Positions 9,344 through 18,526 of a DNA stretch of 64,000 nucleotides are shown piece by piece. Source of the stretch: Nitratireductor sp. Its GTDB lineage: Bacteria; Pseudomonadota; Alphaproteobacteria; Rhizobiales; Rhizobiaceae. The DNA is taken from NCBI GenBank assembly GCA_017854535.1, contig JAFMHL010000009.1, forward strand, positions 20,032 to 84,031. The letters are read 5' to 3'. A model generated the notes under the pieces. The model saw only the letters and a program-made list of their open reading frames with translations. It was not told the origin of the DNA and did not search any database. The position numbers were made by a program, and so were the translations under genes. Numbering within the stretch: position 1 is the stretch's first letter; each line of letters starts with the position of its first letter.

Positions 9344-10867
9344 TCAATGACTGGATTTTCGAGGACCAATATCCCTGTATCGCTGCAATAGGTCCTCAAT
9401 GGATGATAGCATTTCGTTTCTACGCACTTCAGAGACAGGGCTTTCTACAACTACAACCAATTTTGGTTCGTTTGAGGAAGCCCGAATAAGTCCCCAAGTC
9501 CCATCTTCGCCGGTGATCCTCGCTCCATTAAGGGTCACCAAATCACGCATTTTCTGCCCGGCGAATGATTCGCCCTTTTTACGCATGAATTGAAGATCTG
9601 ATACGATTTTCTTTTCAACGTTATATTTCATCTCATCTGAACAATAAAACGCATAAGGCGGTGCGTCATAGGTGACAGGTAGTGAGCGCCGAAGATCAGC
9701 CATCGTCATATCTTGGTTGCGATCTAACATATCGCAGACGGCAATTGCAGCTACAATACCATCGTCATAACCCCGGCCGATAGGGCTATTGAAAAACATG
9801 TGGCCTGATTTCTCAAACCCGGCAATGGCTCCCAAGTCAGCGATCCGCTGTTTGATATAGGAGTGGCCAGATTTGAAATAGTCAGTATTCGCGCCCAGTT
9901 TTTGGAGAACTGGATCGGTTAAAAACAATCCGGTGGATTTCATATCAACAACGAATTGGCTGTTTTCATGCTTCGAGGAAATATCGCGCGCTAAAAGCAC
10001 TCCAACCTTGTCTGCAAATATTGCCGCGCCCTCATTGTCGACCACACCGCAACGGTCACCATCGCCATCAAAGCCCAACGCAATATCTGCACCTGTTTCA
10101 CGCACGCGTTCTGCCATAGCACGCAGCATTTCGATGTTCTCAGGGTCGGGATTGTAATTGGGGAAATTATGGTCGAGTTCTGTATCCATGGGAACGACAT
10201 CAATCCCAAGCCCTTCAAGAATGCGAGGGGCAAATGCGCCAGCCGTACCGTTTCCACATGCCACTACGGCCTTTATCTTACGTTTGAATTTTGGCCGGTT
10301 TGTTAGATCTGCTATGTAGCGTTCTGCAAACCTATCGATGAAACTATAACTACCGCCTGACTGCGGCTTCCAATTGCCATTTAAAACGATCTCTTTCAGC
10401 CTCGACATCTCGTCAGGGCCGAATGTCATTGGCCGATTGGCATCCATTTTGACGCCTGTCCAACCATTGTCATTATGGGATGCGGTTACCATCGCAACAG
10501 AAGGCACATCCAGTTCAAATTGAGCGAAATATGAAACAGGCGATAGTGCTAGTCCAATATCTTTCACTTGGGCCCCAGCTGCCATCAATCAGACGATAAG
10601 CGCCTGTTTGACAGACAGGGAATAGGATCGATAGTCATGCCCGGTAACGATCTCTGGCCCCGCGCCAAGTTCCTGAATGAGTGTACCAAGGCCCATTCCA
10701 AGAGCTTGAACACCCATCAAGTTCAATTCAGGATCACGGTTTGAAGTGGGATGCCCAAACCACCAACGCGCGTCATATTCACGAAACCCTGTAGACGCCA
10801 ACATAGGGGTCGTTTCAAACCCTAGGCTGTTTGGTTTTAGTTTATTGACCGGTTTTGGAAACATCAT
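9344..10867 (-). pseudogene. phosphomannomutase/phosphoglucomutase, interrupted by an in-frame TGA
   Basis: The two reading frames 10589-10867 and 9344-10588 are in phase and together give a full alpha-D-phosphohexomutase of about 507 codons. A TGA at 10589-10591 (minus strand) separates them. The residues around it, ALIV then LMAAG, match the unbroken family sequence with a glycine at the stop, so a single GGA to TGA change explains it. The catalytic phosphoserine motif TASHN lies just after the stop, and the metal loop DGDGDR and sugar-binding GEKSGH-like motif (FEKSGH) are intact. It could be a recent pseudogene, a sequencing error, or be rescued by reinitiation at the ATG at 10585. Confidence 0.85.
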
Positions 10868-10925
10868 ATGGATTCCAAATGCCTAAATGGAATTTATGGA
10901 TCAATCTTAAAGACAAGCCCAACCC

Positions 10926-11462
10926 TTACTGGGTCAGAATTAGTTCATTGCCTGTGATCTCAAACTTATCCAGCTTTTTCAAAAAAGCCATCCCCAATAG
11001 CACAACGCTTAAGGATTCATCTCGCGAGATTGAAGCTTGTACATTTTGTACACGCACGCGGCCAATTTCAATTTCGTCAATGATTCCTGCTGCTGCCATG
11101 GTTATACCGTTGGCAGTGCGAACTTTATATTTAAAGTCGGAGGATTTCAGACGTATTCCCAGTTTGCGCGCCATGGTCTCATTGATCGCCACATAGGTTG
11201 CGCCAGTATCCACAAGCACTTCGGCCTTATAGCCATTCATGCGCGCATCGACCAGAAAATGCCCACGGCTATCCATGGGGATAATTGTCTTGCGCCCGTC
11301 CAACGGATTACTCTTTTTGACATTTTGATTGGTTTGTTGGGCTGCCGTTTCAACGGGAGCTGAATTCATTTGTTCAACTTCGTTCGATTGCCGATTAAGC
11401 AATTGAGGCGTCAAAAATGCGCTTACCAACATCAAACCGCCGATGAATAGATATTTTTCCAA
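10926..11462 (-). CDS. TIGR02281-type retropepsin-like aspartic protease, membrane anchored
   Basis: A 178-residue protein with one hydrophobic N-terminal segment (about residues 4-20), a linker rich in Asn, Gln and Thr, and a retropepsin-like domain. The catalytic motif is VLVDTGAT near residue 96, and the second half carries VVLLGMAFLKKLDKFEI, the fold's typical ending. One such domain per chain implies a homodimer. It is probably anchored with its protease domain in the periplasm. The start is TTG at 11462, chosen because GGGAG lies eight bases upstream. Physiological substrates of this alphaproteobacterial family are not known to me. Confidence 0.85.
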   Translation of the reverse strand: MEKYLFIGGLMLVSAFLTPQLLNRQSNEVEQMNSAPVETAAQQTNQNVKKSNPLDGRKTIIPMDSRGHFLVDARMNGYKAEVLVDTGATYVAINETMARKLGIRLKSSDFKYKVRTANGITMAAAGIIDEIEIGRVRVQNVQASISRDESLSVVLLGMAFLKKLDKFEITGNELILTQ

Positions 11463-11598
11463 TGACCAAGCTCCCTTTGAGGATTTGGTGCATTGTTTCT
11501 TGAGAGCCCTAATATCCTGCTAAAAAGTGTGCTTTTCGCCATATCAGCCGAATTTATGCGCAATAATGGTAAACAGAAAATAAAGCGTTGGCACTTTA

Positions 11599-12228
11599 CT
11601 ATTTGGTGCCATACATCCTGTCGCCTGCATCGCCAAGGCCTGGCATAATATAACCCTTTTCGTTCAAGCGTTCATCAATGGCCGCTGTAAAGATCGGGAC
11701 ATCAGGTTGGGATTTTTGAAAGGCTGCAACGCCCTCTGGAGCCGCCAAAAGGCACAAAAAGCGGATATTAGTTGCGCCTCGCTCTTTTAGTTTTTCAATG
11801 GCTGCAGTAGCAGAATTTGCAGTTGCCAGCATCGGATCAACCACAATAACCAATCGATCGCCAAGATCTTCAGGTGCCTTGAAGTAATATTCAACCGCTT
11901 CAAGTGTCTCGTGGTTCCGGTATAAGCCCACATGAGCAACTCGGGCGGAAGGCACCAAATCCAGCATACCTTCCAATAGGCCGTTGCCCGCACGCAGGAT
12001 TGAAGCGAAAACCAGCTTCTTGCCAGCCAGTGTTGGCGCTTCCATTTTCTGCATCGGCGTTTCGATGGTTTTGGTTGTCATTTTCAGATCGCGCGTCACT
12101 TCATAGCAAAGCAATAGTGAGATTTCGCGCAACAAACGTCGAAAGCTGCCCGTTGACGTATCAACATCCCTCATAATGCTCAATTTATGTTGGACGAGGG
12201 GATGGTTTACAACGGTTAGATTGGACAT
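11599..12228 (-). CDS. upp: uracil phosphoribosyltransferase
   Basis: Transfers uracil onto PRPP to give UMP, recovering the uracil released by thymidine/uridine phosphorolysis. The 209-residue length is typical. The PRPP-binding loop [14 protein letters not shown] is visible around residue 128, the N-terminal half carries [15 protein letters not shown], and the uracil-binding [13 protein letters not shown] closes the protein. It lies downstream of adenosine deaminase on the minus strand with a 30-base gap, so it is likely co-transcribed with add and perhaps deoB. Confidence 0.96.
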   Translation of the reverse strand: MSNLTVVNHPLVQHKLSIMRDVDTSTGSFRRLLREISLLLCYEVTRDLKMTTKTIETPMQKMEAPTLAGKKLVFASILRAGNGLLEGMLDLVPSARVAHVGLYRNHETLEAVEYYFKAPEDLGDRLVIVVDPMLATANSATAAIEKLKERGATNIRFLCLLAAPEGVAAFQKSQPDVPIFTAAIDERLNEKGYIMPGLGDAGDRMYGTK

Positions 12229-12258
12229 AGCGCTTCAACTTTCGCGAATTTCGGTTTT

Positions 12259-13248
12259 TTATCCTAGCGCGTCAAAGCCACATTTCTCAAGCAGGACTTT
12301 GCGCGTATCCCCATCTACAAATGCGGCATTGATCGCGTTGTTGGTAAAACCTAGCAACTCATCTTGTGTATATCCGAAATCGTCGGCAGCAATCCGATAT
12401 TCATTTTCCAAGCTCGTATGAAAATGTGGAGGGTCATCAGAGTTCAAAGTTACAATAACGCCTGCTTCCTGAAGGCGCCTAAGCGGGTGAGATTTCAAAT
12501 TGTCATAGACGTTAAGCGCCACATTTGAAGCTGGGCAAACTTCCAGAACAATACCTTCTTCTGCAATTCGTTTAACCAGATCAGGATCCTCAATCATGCG
12601 CACTCCATGGCCGATCCTGCTGACCTTCAGATGGTCCAGCGCTTCGCGAACGCTTTCTGGTCCGCCAAATTCACCAGCATGAACCGTCAACCCAAGGCCA
12701 CCATCACGCGCAATATCAAAGGCCCTTTTAAAAACTAATGGACGATCCATTCTCTCGTCGCCCGCCATGCCAAATCCTGTAACCAAAGGATGGGGGTTTG
12801 CCACTGCAAGTTTTGCCGCTTGTTCAACTGCCTCGGGCCCTACATGGCGAACGCCGGTGACAACAATTCGCCCTTCAATACCCGTATCAACCTTGGCGAT
12901 ACGAATACCTTCGGCGATTGCTTCGATTAAAGTGTTGTAAGAACAGCCTATGCGCGCTGCGTGATCTGGAGAAGCGAAAATCTCTCCGTAGAGCGCATTT
13001 TGCCCGGCAAGTTTTTTGAAATAACTTTCAGATAACAAAACGTAATCTTCCGGCGAGCGAAACAGGCTCGCGACAAAATCATAGGCTTTCAAAAAAGCAG
13101 TGAAGTCATGCCACAAATAGCCATTCTTCAAATCGACGGTATGAGAAGCATCGACACCGTATTTTTTGGCCTGCGCTAAAACCAAATCGGGTTCAGCGGC
13201 ACCTTCAATATGGCAATGTAATTCTGCTTTCTGCAGTTTCTTAATCAA
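12259..13248 (-). CDS. add: adenosine deaminase
   Basis: Hydrolytic deamination of (deoxy)adenosine to (deoxy)inosine, which then feeds purine nucleoside phosphorylase. The zinc-binding motif is ELHCHIEGA near the N-terminus, with the catalytic TVHAGE, IGHGVR and LNSDDP motifs in the expected order of the amidohydrolase barrel. At 329 residues it is of normal length. Adenine deaminases share this fold, so that alternative cannot be fully excluded. The start is TTG at 13248, supported by GAGGA at 13256-13260. It follows deoB on the same strand. Confidence 0.92.
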   Translation of the reverse strand: MIKKLQKAELHCHIEGAAEPDLVLAQAKKYGVDASHTVDLKNGYLWHDFTAFLKAYDFVASLFRSPEDYVLLSESYFKKLAGQNALYGEIFASPDHAARIGCSYNTLIEAIAEGIRIAKVDTGIEGRIVVTGVRHVGPEAVEQAAKLAVANPHPLVTGFGMAGDERMDRPLVFKRAFDIARDGGLGLTVHAGEFGGPESVREALDHLKVSRIGHGVRMIEDPDLVKRIAEEGIVLEVCPASNVALNVYDNLKSHPLRRLQEAGVIVTLNSDDPPHFHTSLENEYRIAADDFGYTQDELLGFTNNAINAAFVDGDTRKVLLEKCGFDALG

Positions 13249-13363
13249 AATTAGATCCTCTAATCAGGCGTCCGGGCAGTTTCATTAAAAACATGTCCGA
13301 TTCGAGGAAAAGAAGCATGTAAAAGCAAAGTGTGGGTAACTTGGGAAATCTTGCTCACAAATT

Positions 13364-14590
13364 TTATATGAGATCAATAGGTGAACCATGAAAGCCAGAG
13401 TTTATGCCCAAATAGGCAGCGATTGTTTCACCAATATCGGAAAATGTTTGCCGAGTACCTGCTGATCCCGGACGTACATTGCCGCCATAAATTAGCACCG
13501 GGACTTGTTCCCTTGTATGATCAACGCCGCGCCATGTGGGGTCACAACCATGATCGGCGGTAATCATCAAAAGATCATCAGGGCGCATGTTTTGCATGAA
13601 TTCTGGTAACCATTGATCAAAGCGTTCTAGTGCATCCGCATAGCCGACAACATCACGCCTGTGGCCAAACAACATATCAAAGTCGACGAAATTGGTCATC
13701 AGGAAGCCACCATCACTAAGGGTCTTGGCTTCTTTTAATGTGGCTAGTCCCAGCGCAGCATTTCCATTGGCCTTCACCACTTTAGTGGGGCCTTTGTGGG
13801 CATATATGTCTGCAATCTTGCCCACGGCGATCACGTCCCGTCCACTTTCTTTTAAGCGCTCCAAAAGTGTTGCATGGGGAGGTTCGATGGAAAAATCGCG
13901 TCGGTTTCCAGTGCGCTCGAAAGTGGAAGATGTCTCGCCAATGAAAGGCCGCGCGATAACACGTCCAATATTCATAGGTGCCGTAAGCTCAAAAACCGTC
14001 TCGCATAGCTCATAAAGATTATCCAATCCAAAATGGGTCTCATGGGCGGCAATCTGAAACACCGAGTCGGCTGACGTATAACAAATCGGCCAACCTGTTT
14101 TGATATGTTCTTCACCGAGCTCTTCTAGAACAGTTGTGCCTGAAGCGTGCTTGTTACCCAAGATACCTGTAAGTCCAGTTTTCTTTAAAATTGCATTTGT
14201 CAGTTTTTCCGGAAAAGCTGGTTCTGTATTTGGAAAATATCCCCAATCTGTTTCAACAGGTACGCCCGCTATTTCCCAATGGCCTGATGGCGTGTCTTTG
14301 CCCTTTGAGATTTCGATAGCATTGGCATAGCGCCCGCTAAGAGTAGGACTTGCATCAAATCCTTTGGGTAAATCTCCGCATGCATTTTTTGCAGCCAATC
14401 CTAGGCCAAGTGCTTCAAGATTTGGAACGAACAAATCTCCCGACCTAACACCTGTTTTATCAGCCTTCCCCTCAAAACATGCTTTGGCAATATGTCCAAT
14501 TGTATTCGCGCCCTCATCGCCAAAAGCTGATGCATCAGGAGCGCCGCCAATACCAACAGAATCGAGAACAAACAGAAAAGCGCGTGCCAT
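13364..14590 (-). CDS. deoB: phosphopentomutase
   Basis: Interconverts (deoxy)ribose 1-phosphate and 5-phosphate, linking the nucleoside phosphorylases to DeoC. The protein has 408 residues and belongs to the alkaline-phosphatase-like metalloenzyme fold. Metal-site motifs are visible: FVLDSVGIG at the N-terminus, the DTPSGHWE segment in the middle with the phosphorylated threonine region, NFVDFDMLFGHRRD, and ITADHGCDPTW near the end. It leads the minus-strand salvage group deoB, add, upp and is divergent from the PhnD-like gene. Confidence 0.96.
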   Translation of the reverse strand: MARAFLFVLDSVGIGGAPDASAFGDEGANTIGHIAKACFEGKADKTGVRSGDLFVPNLEALGLGLAAKNACGDLPKGFDASPTLSGRYANAIEISKGKDTPSGHWEIAGVPVETDWGYFPNTEPAFPEKLTNAILKKTGLTGILGNKHASGTTVLEELGEEHIKTGWPICYTSADSVFQIAAHETHFGLDNLYELCETVFELTAPMNIGRVIARPFIGETSSTFERTGNRRDFSIEPPHATLLERLKESGRDVIAVGKIADIYAHKGPTKVVKANGNAALGLATLKEAKTLSDGGFLMTNFVDFDMLFGHRRDVVGYADALERFDQWLPEFMQNMRPDDLLMITADHGCDPTWRGVDHTREQVPVLIYGGNVRPGSAGTRQTFSDIGETIAAYLGINSGFHGSPIDLI

Positions 14591-14779
14591 AGAACCTCAT
14601 CAGAATATTTCATCGAAATCCACACAGGCGAATATTGCTTGAAGGGATTCCCAATTTTGACCAATTACAATAATAAGAGGAAGTGAAGAATTAAACCAGT
14701 GGCTCTGAGCTGTAGCGTTTCAGGGTCAGACAAATTCAATTCATTTTGGATTCATACTCTAATTGAAAGTTCTCAGCCC

Positions 14780-15787
14780 ATGCGCTGCCTCTACAAATGG
14801 AACATTTTCGCCAAAATCCATAAAGCTGTTTGGGTGGCTTTTGCAGGTATTATGCTTATCGCTTTTCCAGCAAGTGCTGACTGGAAAGAAGAGCTAGGAT
14901 CTTTTCGCATTGGGGTCGTGTTAAACGGAAACACTGGGGATGAATTGGCAAAGATGGAGCCATTCCGCCTTGCAGTTGCAGAAAAACTCGGAATCCCGGT
15001 TGAAATCTTGCCCACAAGAGATTTGGTGACGCTCATCAGAAATCATGTTGAAGGCCGCAATGAATATGCTATTCTTTCAGCAACCGCCTATGGAGCGGCA
15101 TGGTCACTTTGTGAATGTATCGAACCACTTGTCGCAGCAAAATCTTCTGATGGATCGCTGACTTCTCATTCTATTTTGATTTCCCGTAATTCTGTAAATA
15201 TGAAATCTCCCAAAGACGCTATCGGTAAAAAGGTCGTCGCCCTGGGCAGTGATTCGGTAATGGGCTATGCATTTGCTGTTCATGAATTGCAGCAACAAAA
15301 GATCGACTTGTTGGGAGGGGGCACTGAATTCGTATTTTTTCAAAGCGCTGAAGAGGCTTTGACGGCTTTTGCCAATGGCGAGGGGGATGCCATGATCGGT
15401 TGGACATCAAATGTAGGAGACGTATCACAAGGCCATTCACGAGGGAGTTTGGCACAATTAGCGGTATTAAACCCTGAGTTGTTAGACAAGGTGCAGGTTC
15501 TTTGGACATCAAGCGGCGTTCCCCATCGTCTTCATTCCATTAGAAAGAACCTAGAGGGCGAGCCAAAACGGTTGATGCGTGAATTGTTACTGGAATTATT
15601 TGAAGGAGACCCAGTAGCCTATGATGCTATTGAGCCAGATTATTCAGGAGGTTTTCAGGCAGTTGAGCTAGCCATGATTGATAAGGTTTCTGCTTTTGCT
15701 AAAGCGCCAATTCCAACCAAAATGGAAAAGCCTGTTTCAGCTGACCCAGCAAAATCAGAACAGCTGCCAACAACTGCCACCCAATAG
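14780..15787 (+). CDS. PhnD-like periplasmic phosphate/phosphonate-binding protein, orphan
   Basis: A secreted binding protein of the PhnD/SsuA superfamily, about 335 residues from the ATG at 14780; a GTG at 14699 is also in frame but has no ribosome site and would bury the signal peptide. The signal peptide runs from the N-terminus through a hydrophobic core (AFAGIMLIAF) to an ASA cleavage site near residue 35. The mature part has the family's YAILSATAYGAAW and DALIGW-like (DAMIGWTSN) motifs. No ABC permease or ATPase is nearby, so its partner is elsewhere or it acts as a sensor subunit. The C-terminal 25 residues are Pro/Lys/Thr-rich. Confidence 0.8.
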   Translation: MRCLYKWNIFAKIHKAVWVAFAGIMLIAFPASADWKEELGSFRIGVVLNGNTGDELAKMEPFRLAVAEKLGIPVEILPTRDLVTLIRNHVEGRNEYAILSATAYGAAWSLCECIEPLVAAKSSDGSLTSHSILISRNSVNMKSPKDAIGKKVVALGSDSVMGYAFAVHELQQQKIDLLGGGTEFVFFQSAEEALTAFANGEGDAMIGWTSNVGDVSQGHSRGSLAQLAVLNPELLDKVQVLWTSSGVPHRLHSIRKNLEGEPKRLMRELLLELFEGDPVAYDAIEPDYSGGFQAVELAMIDKVSAFAKAPIPTKMEKPVSADPAKSEQLPTTATQ

Positions 15788-15809
15788 ATTTTCAAAGACG
15801 TCAAACGAA

Positions 15810-15843
15810 AAAGGCATCCAGAGATTTAACTCTGAATGCCTTT
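15810..15843. terminator. bidirectional terminator hairpin
   Basis: An inverted repeat, AAAGGCAT-C-CAGAG against CTCTG-A-ATGCCTTT with a six-base ATTTAA loop and one mismatch. It lies between the convergent PhnD-like gene and the TadE-like gene, and the A-rich and T-rich flanks allow it to serve both strands. Confidence 0.75.
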
Positions 15844-15866
15844 CAGTTTGTTGTTATGAACTGTTC

Positions 15867-16478
15867 TTAGCAGGAACCTTTAATCTCAACTTTGTCGCCT
15901 ACACGTGGGTGCAGGAACATTTCTTCGGCCATATTAATCGGCGCATCATCGATGGTGATAGATGTTTTTCCATCTGGCTTAATCCATCCAACAGCAGGTG
16001 AATATCCCATCTCAATTTTGGCAGCTAAAAGATAATTGCCCTCAATTTTAATTTTGGCAGGGACTTCATAAACTGTCCCAGCGGCCAGTTGCGTAGCACC
16101 GTTATAGCCTCGGCTCCATTCCACCTTAGCAACACCACTTTCGATTTTGACGCTGTTAAGCTGGATAGCAACAACATTGTCATAGGGATACATAATGTCG
16201 TCAGTCACTTTGATGATGTCAGAAATCTTTGCATCGGTGAAACAAGTTGCCTGCGTTAGCAAATCGCCAACGGTGCTAGATACACGGGAGAGTTTTCTGT
16301 TCGCAGATACTGCATTAGAAATTTCCATTGTCCCCACATACATGATCAGCATCAAAGGTGCTATAAAGGCGAACTCAATAGCAGCCACACCTTTTGCTTC
16401 GTCTTTGAAACGGCCCAGCAAATAGCTTGTACGCCCCAAATAGTCGTTCAGCTTAGCTTTCAAAAATTTATTTTTCAT
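15867..16478 (-). CDS. TadE/TadG-like minor pilin
   Basis: A 203-residue pseudopilin of the Flp/Tad system. The TadE-type prepilin motif is visible near residue 30: a short basic leader, then KGVAAIEFAFIAPLMLIMY, with the glutamate five residues into the hydrophobic stretch as in prepilins cut by the CpaA/TadV peptidase. The rest is a soluble, periplasmic domain with no strong motif. It lacks the von Willebrand factor domain of full TadG. It is downstream of a second TadE-like gene on the minus strand, 47 bases away, and presumably forms a minor-pilin pair with it. Confidence 0.85.
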   Translation of the reverse strand: MKNKFLKAKLNDYLGRTSYLLGRFKDEAKGVAAIEFAFIAPLMLIMYVGTMEISNAVSANRKLSRVSSTVGDLLTQATCFTDAKISDIIKVTDDIMYPYDNVVAIQLNSVKIESGVAKVEWSRGYNGATQLAAGTVYEVPAKIKIEGNYLLAAKIEMGYSPAVGWIKPDGKTSITIDDAPINMAEEMFLHPRVGDKVEIKGSC

Positions 16479-16525
16479 CGTGTTTCCTGACAGTTATTAC
16501 TGCAAAACGGTTTCATCTGGAGTGC

Positions 16526-17104
16526 TTAAGTCGATGGTGTCCAAGGCTCTGTTTGGAAAACAGCAACTGCGGTCAGCAATGCGTTTCCACTTGCAAGTTT
16601 GGATAGATATTGCTGAAGATAATTCGTGTAGATTGGCCATTCTGTCATCACAGTGACCATCACGACCTGGCGAGGGCCAGCAGCTTGGAAATTGAAATCT
16701 GCTGGATCCAACTCATCATCTTCGTTCGGACCCGGCTTTTCAGCCAAGTCATCGAAGTTTGCAACAACTTGCATATCGATGTTGATCTTATCACAGGTGA
16801 ACAACAATTCGGCTTCTTCGCAAATCGCGTCGCGCAAATCGACTTCGGTCATGTTGTTGTCCAACTGACCTGTTCTGATTTGCCTGCCTACATCATCAAC
16901 GGCGCTTTCAAGCATTTGCCCTGCAAAGAACATGAGAGATGTTTCGATGATTGCCATTAAAAGCATGAAGAAAGGGAAGGCCAACATCGAAAATTCGATT
17001 GCCGTAACCCCATCCTCTTCGTTCTTCATGCGACGAACGACTTTAGGAAGCTGAAAATAGCTGAAGACTGAATTTGTTTTTGGTTTTCTAAATTGTAGAG
17101 ACAT
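16526..17104 (-). CDS. TadE-like minor pilin
   Basis: The second TadE-family protein, about 192 residues from the ATG at 17104. In-frame starts at 17116, 17119 and 17140 also exist; I prefer the shortest because it leaves a leader of normal length. The prepilin motif EDGVTAIEFSMLAFPFFML is at about residues 29-47, giving one membrane segment followed by a periplasmic domain of about 140 residues containing two cysteines. TadE pseudopilins are needed for assembly of the Flp pilus. It probably shares a transcript with the other TadE-like gene. Confidence 0.85.
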   Translation of the reverse strand: MSLQFRKPKTNSVFSYFQLPKVVRRMKNEEDGVTAIEFSMLAFPFFMLLMAIIETSLMFFAGQMLESAVDDVGRQIRTGQLDNNMTEVDLRDAICEEAELLFTCDKINIDMQVVANFDDLAEKPGPNEDDELDPADFNFQAAGPRQVVMVTVMTEWPIYTNYLQQYLSKLASGNALLTAVAVFQTEPWTPST

Positions 17105-17234
17105 TTTATGACCCATCATTTCCCTGCGATGGTGCCACACTACCAGTTAGATGTTTATTTTCCGTGTAGACATACAATGAAAAACTGGGGCATTGGATTC
17201 ACCATTGGTTAACCAACAACCCCAGATATTTTTC

Positions 17235-17717
17235 TTATTTAGCGCTTTCAGACAAGGCATTACGAGCAACAATTTGTTGCTGTGCGAAGTCAAAGCCCAT
17301 TGGATTGTCACCAATGGTTAGCGTCGGTTCGCAAACAGGAGCACATGCCATCGTTACGCGTTCTTCACGGCGATAAATTCGAACTGTATTTTCTTCATGG
17401 CTGCGAACCACTATAGTTTCATCCACAATCGGATTACCGTCACGATCTATAACAATGAGGTTGGTGACACCGAATGACCGGCCAGTCAGAACCAAAGTAA
17501 CATCGTCTTCTACGGTTGCATCGGCAATTGCCGGATTACCGACGATTACAGTTGCAGCGGGGCTGGAGATGCGAAAAACTTTTGCCCGATCAACAGTCAC
17601 AATGATCGGATGCTTTTCTTGTTCGGCAACCATTTCAGCTTTTGCTGGTTCAAAAGATACGACGCCGAGTGTTCCAGCGAGGATTAATGCAAGTGTTTTA
17701 GTCGTCATGTTAAACAT
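17235..17717 (-). CDS. secreted pilus-assembly protein resembling the CpaC N-terminal domain
   Basis: A 160-residue secreted protein. After a signal peptide ending near FEPAKAE it has the pilus-assembly N-terminal domain also found at the start of CpaC/RcpA secretins: the sequence AAT-VIVGNPAIADATV, LTGRSFGVTNLIVID and DGNPIV matches the corresponding region of cpaC in this window. It lacks the secretin pore domain. The start at 17717 is chosen over the TTG at 17735 because GGAG lies eight bases before the ATG. It probably helps the outer-membrane secretin of the Tad apparatus, by analogy only. Confidence 0.82.
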   Translation of the reverse strand: MFNMTTKTLALILAGTLGVVSFEPAKAEMVAEQEKHPIIVTVDRAKVFRISSPAATVIVGNPAIADATVEDDVTLVLTGRSFGVTNLIVIDRDGNPIVDETIVVRSHEENTVRIYRREERVTMACAPVCEPTLTIGDNPMGFDFAQQQIVARNALSESAK

Positions 17718-18137
17718 TGGTCTTACTCCAGACAAAAAATTTAGTTGCCTGCATTTTCCATTGTTTTGGTAAACGAACCGATAACAAAATTGATTTTATC
17801 AAGGATCAGCCTGCAAATAGCTGGTTTGGTAACGCTCTGCTGAATTGAAACATACAAACAGCGTCTCAAGCCCCAAAAAAACGCACTTAAGTTATAATAG
17901 GGATTTTTTGCGGTTTTGGAGCAAATCGGAAATGGGGCGAAAGGGCGCTGAGCGCAGGCCAAAAGGGAGGCCGGTTAAACTATGCATTAACCCTGAATAG
18001 GGCTCTTTGCGATTATGTTTTTGTTAACGCTGCTGCTTAAGATGTTTTCAATAGTTGGTGGGTATATTGGCTTCAGATCAGGACAAACTTGATCACAACA
18101 AAGCGTTCAAAAACGCATGGATCTTAGGAGCATTAAA
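17718..18137. other. 420-base intergenic region between divergent pilus genes
   Basis: No gene is supported here. The region separates the minus-strand CpaC-N-like gene from flp and must hold promoters for both. It contains an AT-rich tract, TTAA half sites at 17975-17978 and 17987-17990, and another GTTAAC near 18025. The AGGAG ribosome site of flp is at its right end. Confidence 0.6.
17975..17990. promoter_or_regulatory. possible CtrA-type site upstream of flp
   Basis: TTAA at 17975-17978 and TTAA at 17987-17990 are separated by eight bases; reading TAAA at 17976-17979 as the left half gives the CtrA spacing of seven. CtrA activates the flp-type pilA gene of Caulobacter, so a site here would be expected. 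One base off consensus, so this is tentative. Confidence 0.35.
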
Positions 18138-18314
18138 ATGAAATTTGTACAAGATTTTCTTAAAGACGAATCAGGCGCGACAGCTATCGAATACGGTCTG
18201 ATTGCAGCCCTTATCGCAGTTGCTATCATCGGCGGCGCGTCTTCATTGGGTAACAATGTTGCTGGCACATTCAGCAAAGTTTCTGGCGAAATCGCTACAG
18301 CAAACGCTAAGTAA
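18138..18314 (+). CDS. flp: Flp/Fap-type major pilin
   Basis: The major subunit of the Flp (Tad) pilus, 58 residues. The prepilin cleavage site is at residues 13-14, in ESGATAIEYGLIAALIAVAII, with the conserved Glu and Tyr at positions +5 and +6 of the mature protein. The mature pilin is almost entirely one hydrophobic helix with a short polar tail. The ATG at 18138 is chosen over the one at 18117 because AGGAG precedes it by about seven bases. A strong terminator follows 24 bases after the stop, so flp can be expressed alone at high level. Confidence 0.95.
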   Translation: MKFVQDFLKDESGATAIEYGLIAALIAVAIIGGASSLGNNVAGTFSKVSGEIATANAK

Positions 18315-18337
18315 TCGTTTCACACCGATTATCGGAA

Positions 18338-18366
18338 AGCCGTCCCGTCAGGGGCGGCTTTTTTTA
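18338..18366 (+). terminator. intrinsic terminator after flp
   Basis: A nine-pair stem (AGCCGTCCC against GGGGCGGCT with one G-U pair) and a four-base GTCA loop, followed by a run of seven T. It ends the flp transcript before cpaA. Confidence 0.92.
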
Positions 18367-18526
18367 TGCCTGATGAAAAGTGAATCAGACCGTTTTCAGT
18401 TTTTGGTCTTTAATTGCAAAGTGAGTCTTGTTGATTTCTGTCCCGTAAAGTCGCCAAACATTAACCCGATATTCACGTCACATCTTGTATATTATTTGAA
18501 ATTAAATCTATTCAGCGGGGGCAAAG

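Noticed and set aside
11582..11610. Small GGCAC/GTGCC hairpin at the end of upp
   Set aside because: The stem includes the upp stop codon and is only six pairs with a weak T tract, so it is too weak to call.
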